Assembly (NCBI GenBank): GCA_016703265.1
Contig: JADJCK010000001.1
Span: 1 to 64,000 of the forward strand
From: a bacterium
GTDB taxonomy: Bacteria > Krumholzibacteriota > Krumholzibacteriia > LZORAL124-64-63
DNA length: 64,000 nucleotides
Direction: 5' to 3'
Below, piece after piece: positions 1-8,788 of the stretch. The stretch's first letter is position 1; each line of letters starts with the position of its first letter. Below the pieces are notes generated by a model that was not told the DNA's origin, did no database searches, and saw only the letters and a program-made list of their open reading frames with translations. The position numbers and the translations under genes are program-made.

Positions 1-134
1 CAAGGCGAGATCCGGGGTCGCGCGATCAGGATCGATGACCGAGTGCGTTGCTCGTGGAAACCCAGCTGGATGACGGTTCAAAGCGTGTCGATGCCGTGCG
101 AGTGGGCGATGTACCTCCTGCCTGCCGCCGATGA
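1..134 (+). CDS. birA: Biotin-[acetyl-CoA-carboxylase] ligase, C-terminal end only (frameshifted)
   Basis: This is the 3' end of a gene that begins outside the window. Frame 1 reads GEIRGRAIRIDD up to about position 36. The other half, SALLVETQLDDGSKRVDAV, is in frame 3 and stops at TGA 132-134. Joined, the two read like the SH3-like C-terminal domain of BirA, which helps position biotinyl-AMP and the acceptor protein. One missing C near 37-41 would restore the frame. birA followed by coaX is a common order, which supports the call. The catalytic domain is not visible, so identity rests on about 40 residues. Confidence 0.6.
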
Positions 135-153
135 GCCCCGGGAAGAAGCGCCG

Positions 154-921
154 ATGCAGGCGGTGATCGTTGACGCCGGGAATACCCGTGTGGCTTTCGC
201 CGCCTGGACGGCCGCGGACAACTGCCCGCGCCGCGAGGCCGGGGGCTGGCGGCCAGCGCCCCGATTGCGCCGCCTCGGGGAACTGGCGACGCCCGGCAAC
301 GAGCCTGAAGGCGAATCCTTCCTGGCGGCATCGCTGGCGATCCTGGCTGCAACCGCGGATCTCCCTGTGTTCCTGGTCTCGGTTGTGCCGCGGGTCGACG
401 AGCTCTTGTCGATCGGCGTCCCGGACCTGGTCAAACTGGACCACACGGCAAAGCTGCCGTACCGGCACCGTCTTGCCGAACCGGGGGCCACGGGTGCCGA
501 CCGTTTGAGCAATGTGGCGGCGGCGGTGGCTGCCGGGCTCACCGACGCCCTCATTGTCGACGTCGGCACGGCCACAACGGTCGATGTCCTGAGTGGAGGC
601 GTTTTCGAGGGCGGGGTGATCGCGCCGGGCATGGCGTTCGCCCTGCAGCAGATCGGCGCGCGGGCGGCCCGCTTGCGCCAGGTTCCGTTCACCGAGGTGC
701 CCCTCGTGGCCGGGACCGACACGGCTTCGGCCATGGCCGCCGGGGCCTTTCACGCCGGAATCGGCGGGGTCGAGAACCTGATCACGGGCTTGCAGTCCGC
801 CCATGGATCCCGGGAAGTCGTTGTCACCGGGGGACTCAGCAGGTTCCTGGCTGCCCCCGGGCGCTTTGTCGACACCGACTGGACTCTGCGCGGTGCCGCG
901 GTCCTGGCCGGACTGATCTGA
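154..921 (+). CDS. coaX: Type III pantothenate kinase
   Basis: Phosphorylates pantothenate to 4'-phosphopantothenate, the first step of CoA synthesis. The type III enzymes are ASKHA-fold kinases that resist CoA feedback. The product is 255 residues, normal for the family. The N-terminal phosphate-binding motif VDAGNTR, the central GATGADRL motif and the IVDVGTATTVD and GGVIAPGM motifs are all visible. I chose the ATG at 154 because the protein motif starts directly after it. An upstream in-frame ATG at 43 would add residues that overlap the birA end. panB and panC, earlier in the same pathway, lie 19 kb downstream. Confidence 0.92.
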   Translation: MQAVIVDAGNTRVAFAAWTAADNCPRREAGGWRPAPRLRRLGELATPGNEPEGESFLAASLAILAATADLPVFLVSVVPRVDELLSIGVPDLVKLDHTAKLPYRHRLAEPGATGADRLSNVAAAVAAGLTDALIVDVGTATTVDVLSGGVFEGGVIAPGMAFALQQIGARAARLRQVPFTEVPLVAGTDTASAMAAGAFHAGIGGVENLITGLQSAHGSREVVVTGGLSRFLAAPGRFVDTDWTLRGAAVLAGLI

Positions 922-941
922 TAATTCCCGATTGTTTCCCG

Positions 942-968
942 TTAAGCCTTTACGCACCCACCCGATAA
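942..968 (+). promoter_or_regulatory. Sigma28 (FliA)-like promoter of the chemotaxis operon
   Basis: TTAAGCCT (942-949) is followed by an 11-base spacer and CCCGATAA (961-968). The enterobacterial sigma28 consensus is TAAAGTTT-N11-GCCGATAA: seven of eight bases match at -10, the -35 is weaker and the spacing is exact. It sits 79 bases before cheA, the class of gene sigma28 controls in flagellated bacteria. The role in this lineage is inferred. Confidence 0.5.
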
Positions 969-1047
969 ACGGGCGGTCAGCCTCTTTGAAGGGCGGGCGC
1001 ATGCGAGCGCCCTGTCCCGGCGGCTATCCGCGAAAGGCCTGGTTCCC

Positions 1048-3990
1048 ATGGATCTGGACGATCGTGAACTGTTGGCGGAACTCGTTGTCGAGTCGCAGGA
1101 CCACCTCAGCACCCTGGAGCCCGATCTGCTGGCGCTCGAGAAGGGGGCCTCGCCGGAAGAGGCACTGGAGCTGGTCAACCGCATCTTCCGCGGCATCCAC
1201 AGCATCAAGGGTGGGTGCGGCTTCCTCGGCATCACGGCAGTGCAGAACCTGGCGCACGCCATGGAGAGCGTCCTCATGAAGGTGCGCTCGCGTCGCCTCG
1301 AAGTGACTCAGGTCATGGTGGACGTGCTCCTGGACGGCACCGACCGGGTCCGGGAGATGCTCTCCGATGTCTCGCGTTCCGGGGAAGTGGACGCCACCGA
1401 CATCTACCGGCGCCTCGAACCGTTCCTGGCCGCCGACGAGGCGGGTGTCGCAGTCGCCGCGACCATGCCGGCGGCGTCGGCACCCGACGCGCCCGCGCCC
1501 GTCGCCGAACAGGGGCGCCACGGCTACATCCCGCTCAACACGCGGGTGCCCGCCGCACGTGAAATCGACATGGATGATCCCGGCACGGAGACTATGCAGC
1601 CGCTCAGCGAGGCGATCGAGGCGGTTGTCGTTGCACCGCGAAAGGGCGACGACGGACCGGAAGCCGCCGAAACCGGCGCCGCCGGCACCGCGGGACCGTC
1701 CGCGCAGCGCAACAGTGCGCCGGACGTGCTGCGCGTGAAGGTCGACCTGCTCAACCGGCTGATGAACCTGGCGGGCGAACTGGTGCTCGCGCGCAACCAG
1801 CTGCTGCAGGCACTGGACCGCAAGTTCAGCGAGACGGCAGCCGGCGAGGCGATCTTCACCGCGACGCACAAGGCGCTCGACGATGCCCGTCTGGTCCTTC
1901 TCGATATCGTGAAGGAACGGCGCGAGGGTGCGGGCGAAGAGGACGCGCGAATGCGCTGCGAACAGGTGGACCGTGCGCTGGGTGACCTGGGCAACCGCAT
2001 CACCCAGGCGCTGCCTGGCCGCCTCAGCGAACTGCCCGGCATGAACGCGACGATGGTCAACCTTGACGCGGTAACGACCAATCTGCAGGAAAACATCATG
2101 CGCACGCGCATGCAGTCGATCGAGGCGCTCTTCGGCAAGCTCCCGCGCCAGGTGCGCCAGCTGGCCAAGCAGACCGGCAAGGAGATCGACCTGGTCGTCA
2201 CGGGCAACGAGGTGGAGCTGGACAAGTCCATCGTCGAGGCTCTTTCGGACCCGCTGAACCACCTGATCCGCAACTCGCTCGACCACGGCTTCGAGGCGCC
2301 CCTGGCGCGGGAGGGAGCCGGCAAGCCGCGAGGCGCCTGGATGTCAGGCGTTCCACACGGGCGGGCAAGTCAACATCGAGATCAGGACGACGGGCGCAGG
2401 ATCGATCCGCAGCGGATCAGGGCCAAGGCGGTGGAAAAGGGGATCATCACGGCGGAGCAGGCGGCGCGTCTGGACGATCGCGAGGCGGTGCTGCTTGTCT
2501 TCGCACCAGGGTTCTCGACCGCCGAGAAGGTCAGCGACATCTCGGGCCGCGGCGTCGGCATGGATGTCGTCCGCACGAACATCGAGAGCCTCGGCGGCAG
2601 CATCGAGATCGACAGCCAGGTCGGCATCGGCACGCGCACACGCCTGAAGCTGCCGTTGACCCTGGCCATCATCCCCTCGCTGCTCGTGCGCGCGTGTGGA
2701 CGCCGCTTTGCGGTGCCGCAGGTAAGCCTGGACGAGCTCGTGCGCCTGCGGCGTGGTCGCGACGACCAGAAGATCGAGCACGTGCAGGGCGCCGAGGTCA
2801 TGCGGCTGCGGGGGCACCTGTTGCCGCTGGTGCGGCTGTCCACCCTGCTTGGGATCGATCCCAAAGTCGGTGCGACCGAACGCGCGGCCACCTATGTGGC
2901 GGTGCTCAAGATGGGCGAGAACCGGTACGGGCTCATTGTCGACGAGGTGCTGGACAGCGAGGAGATCGTCGTCAAGCAGCTGCCGGGCTCCCTGAAGGAC
3001 TCCCGTTGCTATGCGGGGGCGACCATCATGGGCGACGGTTCGGTGGCGATGATCCTCGACGTTCTCGGCATTGCCGACGTCGCCGGGCTGCGATTCACCG
3101 ACCTGGCCAAGGCGGCCCAGGCGGACGAACACACCGACAGCTACCTGGATCGCACCGAGAGCCAGACCCTGCTGCTGTTCCGCAACGCGCCCGAGGGTGA
3201 GCGCTTCGCGCTGAACCTGGCCCTGATCTCACGTATCGAGAAGGTCGCACTCGAGGACATCCAGCGGGTCGGCGGCAAGGAGTACCTGCGGTTCCAGGAA
3301 GGATCGCTGCGGCTCCTGCGCCTGCATGACTTCCTGCCGGTGCCCGGGCCTGCCGAGGAGCCGCGCGAGGTCTATGTCATCATACCCAAGCTGGTCAAGC
3401 ACCCGCTCGGGATCATCGCCTGGGAGTGTGACGACGTCGTCTCCGCCCGTGTGGAGGTCGACCGCGACAATGTTCGCGGCACCGGCATCCTGGGCTCGGG
3501 CATGATTGACGGCAACCTTACGGTCTTCCTGGACATCTACGGCCTGTTCGAGGCCGCCGAGCCCGACATCTACAAGGCCGACGAACGCCGGGCGGCAACG
3601 GTCGACAAGGCGCGGATCCTCCTCGCGGAGGACACCTCGTTCTTCCGGGCGGTCGAGAAGAAGTACATCGAGGCGCTCGGGGCCACGGTCACCGCCGTGA
3701 AGGACGGCCGCGAGGCGTGGCGACTGCTGAACGAGACGCCGGATGCCTTCGACATGGTGGTGACCGACATCGAGATGCCGCTCATGGACGGTCTGGAACT
3801 GACGCGTCATATCCGCGCCTCGTCCCGGCACGCGGGACTCCCGATCGTGGCCCTGACCTCGCTGGGATCGAACGAGAATCGCGAGGCCGGACTGGCAGCC
3901 GGCATCACGGCCTATGAAGTGAAGCTGGACAAGGACCGGTTGGCGGCGACGATCCGCCAGGTACTGGAAGAGGTGCATTCCCATGCGTGA
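1048..3990 (+). CDS. cheA: Chemotaxis histidine kinase CheA with C-terminal receiver domain
   Basis: Autophosphorylating kinase of the chemosensory array; passes phosphate from the HPt histidine to response regulators. Domain order over 980 residues: HPt (about 1-105, His51 in IHSIKGG), dimerisation region (about 225-300), HATPase, CheW-like P5, a second CheW-like segment (about 690-820) and a receiver domain (about 852-980) with predicted phospho-acceptor Asp907 in VVTDIEMP. This is a hybrid CheA. Between 2330 and 2395 the open frame gives nonsense inside the ATPase domain, while the neighbouring frames encode GRLDVR, AFHTGGQVNIEIR and then DDGRRID. Three missing bases (about 2333, 2348 and 2394) explain this, and the frame is kept overall. 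ATG 1048 follows GAAAGG; cheW overlaps by 8 bases. Confidence 0.93.
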   Translation: MDLDDRELLAELVVESQDHLSTLEPDLLALEKGASPEEALELVNRIFRGIHSIKGGCGFLGITAVQNLAHAMESVLMKVRSRRLEVTQVMVDVLLDGTDRVREMLSDVSRSGEVDATDIYRRLEPFLAADEAGVAVAATMPAASAPDAPAPVAEQGRHGYIPLNTRVPAAREIDMDDPGTETMQPLSEAIEAVVVAPRKGDDGPEAAETGAAGTAGPSAQRNSAPDVLRVKVDLLNRLMNLAGELVLARNQLLQALDRKFSETAAGEAIFTATHKALDDARLVLLDIVKERREGAGEEDARMRCEQVDRALGDLGNRITQALPGRLSELPGMNATMVNLDAVTTNLQENIMRTRMQSIEALFGKLPRQVRQLAKQTGKEIDLVVTGNEVELDKSIVEALSDPLNHLIRNSLDHGFEAPLAREGAGKPRGAWMSGVPHGRASQHRDQDDGRRIDPQRIRAKAVEKGIITAEQAARLDDREAVLLVFAPGFSTAEKVSDISGRGVGMDVVRTNIESLGGSIEIDSQVGIGTRTRLKLPLTLAIIPSLLVRACGRRFAVPQVSLDELVRLRRGRDDQKIEHVQGAEVMRLRGHLLPLVRLSTLLGIDPKVGATERAATYVAVLKMGENRYGLIVDEVLDSEEIVVKQLPGSLKDSRCYAGATIMGDGSVAMILDVLGIADVAGLRFTDLAKAAQADEHTDSYLDRTESQTLLLFRNAPEGERFALNLALISRIEKVALEDIQRVGGKEYLRFQEGSLRLLRLHDFLPVPGPAEEPREVYVIIPKLVKHPLGIIAWECDDVVSARVEVDRDNVRGTGILGSGMIDGNLTVFLDIYGLFEAAEPDIYKADERRAATVDKARILLAEDTSFFRAVEKKYIEALGATVTAVKDGREAWRLLNETPDAFDMVVTDIEMPLMDGLELTRHIRASSRHAGLPIVALTSLGSNENREAGLAAGITAYEVKLDKDRLAATIRQVLEEVHSHA

Positions 3991-4489
3991 GCCGCACTAT
4001 GTGTCGTTCGTGATGGACCGCCACCTGCTGGGGATCGACATCCTGCTCGTGCGCGAGATCATCCGGAATGTCGACTTCACGCCGGTCGCCAAGGCGCCCG
4101 CGGCCGTGCGTGGCCTGCTCAATCTGCGCGGCCAGATCATCACGGTGCTCGACCTCGGCCCGGCGCTCGGCCTGCCGCTGCGCGAGATCGGCCCCGACTC
4201 CCGTTGCCTGATACTGAAGTCGCCCGAAGAGACGGCGCACCTGCTGGCGGCTGGACTCGTCGACGAGGAACCGGTCGGTGAAGCCGTCGGCCTGCTGGTC
4301 GACGCCATCAGCGACGTGATCCGGCCGGGCGAACAGGGCGTGGATCCGCCGCCGGCCAATGCCAACGGCATCGACTCCGACCACCTGCGCGGGGTCGTGC
4401 GACTCGAGGACCGGCTCCTGCTGGTCCTGGGACTGAAGCGACTGCTCGAAGAGGGGCTGGGCCACAGGGGCCTGGCCGCGAGAAGCTGA
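3983..4489 (+). CDS. cheW: Chemotaxis coupling protein CheW
   Basis: Adaptor that links methyl-accepting receptors to the P5 domain of CheA in the signalling array. The 168 residues form one CheW fold: YVSFVMDRHLLGIDILLVREI at the start, the RGLLNLRGQIITVLDL core, then LLVDAISDVI and RGVVRLEDRLLLVL. An insert with PPPANANG lies between the last two. It overlaps the end of cheA by 8 bases, which suggests translational coupling, and is followed after 58 bases by the receptor gene. Confidence 0.93.
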   Translation: MREPHYVSFVMDRHLLGIDILLVREIIRNVDFTPVAKAPAAVRGLLNLRGQIITVLDLGPALGLPLREIGPDSRCLILKSPEETAHLLAAGLVDEEPVGEAVGLLVDAISDVIRPGEQGVDPPPANANGIDSDHLRGVVRLEDRLLLVLGLKRLLEEGLGHRGLAARS

Positions 4490-4547
4490 ACCTGAGGCCG
4501 ACCAATCGGCCCGACATGCCGGGTTTCCGATCGGGAAAGGATTCGTC

Positions 4548-6320
4548 ATGTTCCTGTCCAAGTTGTCGATCCGCGCGAAAGTGACGCTGGCCAGCGTGCT
4601 GCTGCCGACGGCGCTGTTCACGGTGTTGACCATCACCTGGGCGCGAGACGAGCGCCGTGCCGTCAACGAGCAGTACGTGGACAAGGCGCGCGCGGTGGTC
4701 TACGGCGCTGAAGGTGCGCGTGACTACATGGAGCAGAGCTGGAAGAGCGGGGCATTCGACGCCGCCATGCTCCGTCGCTGGCATGATGAAGGCCAGGCGG
4801 ATCGTGCCATCAATGCCGTGCCCATCGTCGCCGGCTGGCGGACGGCCATGGCCCATGCGGAAGAAGGCGATTACCAGTTCAAGGTGCCCAAGTTCTCGCC
4901 GCGGAATCCGGAGAACGAGCCCGATGCGACGGAGGCGCGCGCCCTGCGGTTCCTGGAGAAGGAGCGCCAGTCGGAGTACTGGGAGATCGACCACGAGACG
5001 AACAAGCTGCGCTACTTCCGCCCGATCGTCTTGACGGAGAACTGCCTGCTTTGCCACGGCGACCCGGCGACCAGCCGAATGGTCTGGGGCACGAACGACG
5101 GTACGGATATCACGGGTGCCCGCATGGAAGGCTGGAAGGTGGGCGAAGTCCACGGCGCCTTTGAGGTCCTGCAGTCCCTGGACGCCGCCGACGCGGCGTT
5201 CCGGGCCGGCGTGGCCCGCATGGTGGTCTTCGTGGTTGTGGGGCTGGCGGCGCTGGCGCTGCTGTTGCAGTGGACGCTGCAGCGCATCCTGATCCGGCCG
5301 CTGCAGGAGAGCGTCAAGTTCGCCGACGGGCTGGCGGCCGGTGATCTCGGTACGCGGGTGGCGCACGCCGATCGCCAGGACGAGATCGGCCGGCTCAGCC
5401 GTTCGCTCAACGCGATGGCCGACAGCCTGCGCACGCTGATCTCGGATATGAGGTCCGGCAGCCAGACATTGAAGGAGTCGAGCGGCAGTCTCGGTTCGCA
5501 GAGCGACAAGCTGGCCTCCGACTCGGAGTCGATGACCGACGTGGCCAACACCGTCAGTTCCGCGGGTGAGGAGCTCTCTTCGAGCATCGCCGGCATCGCC
5601 AGCAGCGCCGAGGACATGTCGAACATGCTCAACACGGTGGCCGCCAGCATCGAGGAAATGACGGCCTCCATCACCGAAGTGGCCAAGAACAGCGTGCGCA
5701 GCGCGGACATCGCCGACAACGCGAACCGCCAGAGCAAGTCCACGGTCGAGATCATGGGGCAGCTGAAGGCGGCCAGCGAGAAGATCGGTCGGGTGCTCGA
5801 GGTCATCTCCGACATCGCCGACCAGACCAACCTGCTGGCGCTGAACGCGACCATCGAGGCCGCCAGCGCCGGCGATGCCGGCAAGGGCTTTGCCGTGGTT
5901 GCCAACGAGGTCAAGGAACTCGCCCGGCAGACCACGCAGGCCACCGAGGAGATCAACCGCGAGATCGACGACATGCGGCAGCGCACGACCGCCGCCGTGT
6001 CGGCCGTCGAGAGCATCAGCAAGGTTATCGGCGAGGTCAACGAGATCTCGACCTCGATCGCCGGCGCCGTGGAGGAGCAGTCGGCCACCCTGAACGAGAT
6101 CGCCAAGAGCGGTGGCGTGGCCAACCAGGCGGCGCAGGAGATCTCGCGCCGGGTCAACGAGGGTGCCAAGGGCACCCAGGAGATCTCGCGGACGATCCAG
6201 GCCGTGCGCGAGGGCGTGCACGAGACGGACAAGGGCATCCAGGCGACGCGCCGGAATGCCGCCGAGCTTTCTAACCTGTCCGAGCGGATGGACGAGCTGG
6301 TTTCGCGGTTCACGCTGTAG
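4548..6320 (+). CDS. Methyl-accepting chemotaxis protein with heme-binding (DUF3365/Tll0287-like) sensor domain
   Basis: Transmembrane receptor of 590 residues. Residues about 6-28 form the first membrane helix and about 222-245 the second. The periplasmic part between them contains ENCLLCHG, a CxxCH motif (Cys166, Cys169, His170) that covalently binds c-type heme, in a context like the DUF3365/Tll0287 domain. A HAMP segment follows, then a long methylation helix region and the conserved tip (ISDIADQTNLLALNATIEAA). Heme suggests redox, oxygen or NO sensing, which is inferred. It sits between cheW and cheB, so it is probably the dedicated receptor of this cluster. ATG 4548 follows AAAGGA. Confidence 0.9.
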   Translation: MFLSKLSIRAKVTLASVLLPTALFTVLTITWARDERRAVNEQYVDKARAVVYGAEGARDYMEQSWKSGAFDAAMLRRWHDEGQADRAINAVPIVAGWRTAMAHAEEGDYQFKVPKFSPRNPENEPDATEARALRFLEKERQSEYWEIDHETNKLRYFRPIVLTENCLLCHGDPATSRMVWGTNDGTDITGARMEGWKVGEVHGAFEVLQSLDAADAAFRAGVARMVVFVVVGLAALALLLQWTLQRILIRPLQESVKFADGLAAGDLGTRVAHADRQDEIGRLSRSLNAMADSLRTLISDMRSGSQTLKESSGSLGSQSDKLASDSESMTDVANTVSSAGEELSSSIAGIASSAEDMSNMLNTVAASIEEMTASITEVAKNSVRSADIADNANRQSKSTVEIMGQLKAASEKIGRVLEVISDIADQTNLLALNATIEAASAGDAGKGFAVVANEVKELARQTTQATEEINREIDDMRQRTTAAVSAVESISKVIGEVNEISTSIAGAVEEQSATLNEIAKSGGVANQAAQEISRRVNEGAKGTQEISRTIQAVREGVHETDKGIQATRRNAAELSNLSERMDELVSRFTL

Positions 6321-6355
6321 GCGCGCCGCCGGCGCAAGGAAAGGACGACTGGAAT

Positions 6356-7456
6356 ATGGGACTGCGGGCGCTGGTGATCGAGGACAGCCTGGTCTTCCAG
6401 AAGATCATGGCCGAGGTCCTGCGAAGCCTGCCGGGTGTCGAGGCTGTCGACCTGGCCGGGAACGGCGCCGACGGCCTGGCTGCGGCAGCGCGCCAGACCC
6501 CCGACGTGGTGTTCCTCGACCTGCACCTGCCGGACATGGACGGGCTGACTGTTCTGGACCGGATGAAGGCGCGCTGGCCCCGCTTGCGAGTGGTGGTGGT
6601 GAGCGGCCTGACCATCGAGGGTGCCGACCTGACGATCACGGCGTTGTCCCGGGGTGCGCAGCAATTCGTGCGCAAGCCGTCCGGCAGCGGCTTCCAGCAA
6701 TCGGTGGCAATGCTGAAGGCCGAGCTGGAGCCGGTCGTGAACACGGTGCGTTCGCAGCTCGGCGTGGCGGTGGCCGCCGGCAGGCCGGCGCTGCGACCGG
6801 CAGCACCGCCGCCGCCGGGAGTGGAGGTGCGGGCGGCGCGCAGCACGCGTCCGCACGCCGCCGGATTCTGGGTCACGGCAATCGCGGTCTCGACGGGCGG
6901 CCCCGAAGCCCTGTCGCGGGTGATTCCCCGCCTGCCCGCCGGGTACCCGGTGCCGGTCGTGGTGGTTCAGCACATGCCGCCGGTGTTCACGCTCTCGCTG
7001 GCCCGCAGCCTCGACGCGAAGTCGGCGCTGACGGTCGTCGAAGCGGCCGAAGGTGACGTCCTGGTGGCCGGTAAGGTGTACATCGCGCCGGGCGGGCGTC
7101 ACCTCGCGGTGGTCCGGGAAGGCGCGCAGGCTGTCGTCCGGTTGAACGACGACGCGCCGGAACAGAGCGTGCGTCCCGCCGCCGACGTGATGCTGCGTTC
7201 GCTGGCCCGCATCAACGGCACGCAGCGCGTGCTGACGGCCGTCATGACCGGCATGGGCGAGGACGGATTGGCCGGCGTGCGGCTCGTGAAAGCGGCCGGC
7301 GGCTGGTGCGTGACGCAGAGCGAGGGCTCCTGCGTCGTGTACGGGATGCCGCGGGCGGTGGACGTCGCCGGCCTCAGCGACGAAACGGTGGCGCTCGACG
7401 ACCTGGCGAGCCGCTTGACGACATTGGCCGGCTGCGGCCGCGCATCGAAGGTCTGA
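6356..7456 (+). CDS. cheB: Chemotaxis protein-glutamate methylesterase/deamidase CheB
   Basis: Removes methyl groups from receptor glutamates, so the system adapts; activated by phosphorylation. The 366 residues comprise a receiver domain (about 1-125, Asp55 in FLDLHLPDMDG), a proline/alanine-rich linker and the esterase domain. The catalytic triad is visible: Ser179 in VSTGGPEA, a His in VQHMPP and an Asp in MTGMGEDG. The ATG follows an AGGAAAGGA site. It pairs with cheR directly downstream. Confidence 0.95.
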   Translation: MGLRALVIEDSLVFQKIMAEVLRSLPGVEAVDLAGNGADGLAAAARQTPDVVFLDLHLPDMDGLTVLDRMKARWPRLRVVVVSGLTIEGADLTITALSRGAQQFVRKPSGSGFQQSVAMLKAELEPVVNTVRSQLGVAVAAGRPALRPAAPPPPGVEVRAARSTRPHAAGFWVTAIAVSTGGPEALSRVIPRLPAGYPVPVVVVQHMPPVFTLSLARSLDAKSALTVVEAAEGDVLVAGKVYIAPGGRHLAVVREGAQAVVRLNDDAPEQSVRPAADVMLRSLARINGTQRVLTAVMTGMGEDGLAGVRLVKAAGGWCVTQSEGSCVVYGMPRAVDVAGLSDETVALDDLASRLTTLAGCGRASKV

Positions 7457-7473
7457 GGCTGGAGTGCGGGAGG

Positions 7474-7491
7474 GACGGCGTGGGCGCCGTC
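7474..7491 (+). other. Hairpin between cheB and cheR
   Basis: GACGGCG, loop TGGG, CGCCGTC form a perfect 7-bp stem 27 bases before cheR. There is no T run, so it looks like an intercistronic or mRNA-stabilising hairpin rather than a terminator. Confidence 0.35.
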
Positions 7492-7517
7492 GCTGGGAAC
7501 TGTGACGGGGAGACACC

Positions 7518-8552
7518 ATGGCCACGGCGATCACGACACGGGAATTCGACCGCATTCGCGAATTCCTGCAGCGGGAAACCTCGATCAGCCTGACCGACGA
7601 CAAGGCCTACCTGGTCGAGACCCGGCTGTCCGAGATCATGAAGGCGCACGGGCTGCCCGACTACGGTGCGCTGTCGATGGCCCTGCAGGCCAACCTGCCG
7701 CGCGGCCTGCGCGACCTGGTGATCGACGCCATGACCACCAACGAGACGCTCTGGTTCCGCGACGTCGCCCCCTTCGACGCCTTCCGCGACCACCTCCTGC
7801 CGGCCTGGGCGGGGGAGATCGCGGCCGGCAAGCGCCAGAAGGTCCGCATCTGGTCAGCCGCCTGTTCGACCGGCCAGGAGCCATATTCGCTGTCGATGCT
7901 GTACCACGAGGCTTCGCGCCGCTTCCCGTCGTTGCGCCCCGAAAACCTCGATATCCTGGCCACGGACCTTTCCGATTCCTCGCTGGCCACCGCCCGGGCG
8001 GGCAACTATGGCGGCATGGCCATCCAGCGCGGCCTTCCCGACAGCTACCTCGAGCGCTATTTCACGCCTGGCGCCGACGGCCGCCACGAAGTCCGGCGCG
8101 AGATCCGCGACCGTGTCGTGTTCCGCAAGTTCAACCTGCGCGACTCGTTCGTCATGATGGGCTCGTTCGATATCATCCTCACGCGCTATGTCCTCATCTA
8201 CTTCCAGGACGACTTCAAGCGCGAGGTCCTGCGCAAGGTCCACGGCGCCCTCGACAAGAGCGGGGTCCTCTTCCTGGGCTCGAGCGAGAGCCTGCCGGAG
8301 AACGTGCCGGGCTACGCCATGGTGCGGCGCGCCCGGGCCACCTGGTACCAGAAGGTCGAAGCCGGCGCCGGCAAGGCGGCCCAGCCCGCCCCGGCGCGCC
8401 CGGCGACACCCCCCGTGGCGACGGCGCCGCTTCCGCCCGCTGCGCCGCAGGGCAGGGCTCCCGAATCCGGCGCCGCGCCGGCCGGCACGTCCGTGGACCT
8501 GAACGCGGTGATGCAGCGTCTCAAGGACATGAACGCTAAATACGACAAATAG
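7518..8552 (+). CDS. cheR: Chemotaxis protein methyltransferase CheR
   Basis: SAM-dependent methyltransferase that methylates receptor glutamates, opposing CheB. The 344 residues contain an N-terminal helical domain (FDRIREFLQRETSISL, then NETLWFRD) and a SAM-binding domain with IWSAACSTGQEPYS, ILATDLSDSSL and DIILTRYVLIYF. A proline/alanine-rich linker from about residue 280 leads to a short C-terminal helix, VDLNAVMQRLKDMNAKYDK, that could be a docking peptide. Last gene of the chemotaxis run; no flagellar genes lie nearby. Confidence 0.94.
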   Translation: MATAITTREFDRIREFLQRETSISLTDDKAYLVETRLSEIMKAHGLPDYGALSMALQANLPRGLRDLVIDAMTTNETLWFRDVAPFDAFRDHLLPAWAGEIAAGKRQKVRIWSAACSTGQEPYSLSMLYHEASRRFPSLRPENLDILATDLSDSSLATARAGNYGGMAIQRGLPDSYLERYFTPGADGRHEVRREIRDRVVFRKFNLRDSFVMMGSFDIILTRYVLIYFQDDFKREVLRKVHGALDKSGVLFLGSSESLPENVPGYAMVRRARATWYQKVEAGAGKAAQPAPARPATPPVATAPLPPAAPQGRAPESGAAPAGTSVDLNAVMQRLKDMNAKYDK

Positions 8553-8672
8553 TTATGCCGATTTCGATTGTCGGCGCCTGGACGGGCCTGCCAGTCTGTC
8601 GGTGATCGACATGTCATTTTGGCAGATCTGCCGCACTAATGCATTTTTCCGCTGCAATCACCCCGAAAGCCC

Positions 8673-8700
8673 TTGCTGCTTTCCCCCTCGTCGGTATATT
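8673..8700 (+). promoter_or_regulatory. Sigma70-type promoter of groESL
   Basis: TTGCTG (8673-8678), 16-base spacer, TATATT (8695-8700). The predicted start of transcription falls at the beginning of the CIRCE element. Confidence 0.65.
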
Positions 8701-8708
8701 GCGGGCAA

Positions 8709-8735
8709 TTAGCACTCGAAGTGCGAGACTGCCAA
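8709..8735 (+). promoter_or_regulatory. CIRCE operator (HrcA site), one half degenerate
   Basis: TTAGCACTC, a 9-base spacer, then GACTGCCAA. The consensus is TTAGCACTC-N9-GAGTGCTAA: the left half is perfect and the right half matches 7 of 9. Its position just downstream of the -10 box and before groES is the classic HrcA repression arrangement. No hrcA lies in the window. Confidence 0.85.
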
Positions 8736-8788
8736 TCAGAGTTCCGGCGGTTTCGACCCGAGCAGACCATCGCAGGGAGGAACCAAGC

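Noticed and set aside
5012..7603. An 863-codon minus-strand frame opposite mcp and cheB
   Set aside because: It spans two clear plus-strand genes and has no recognisable motif.
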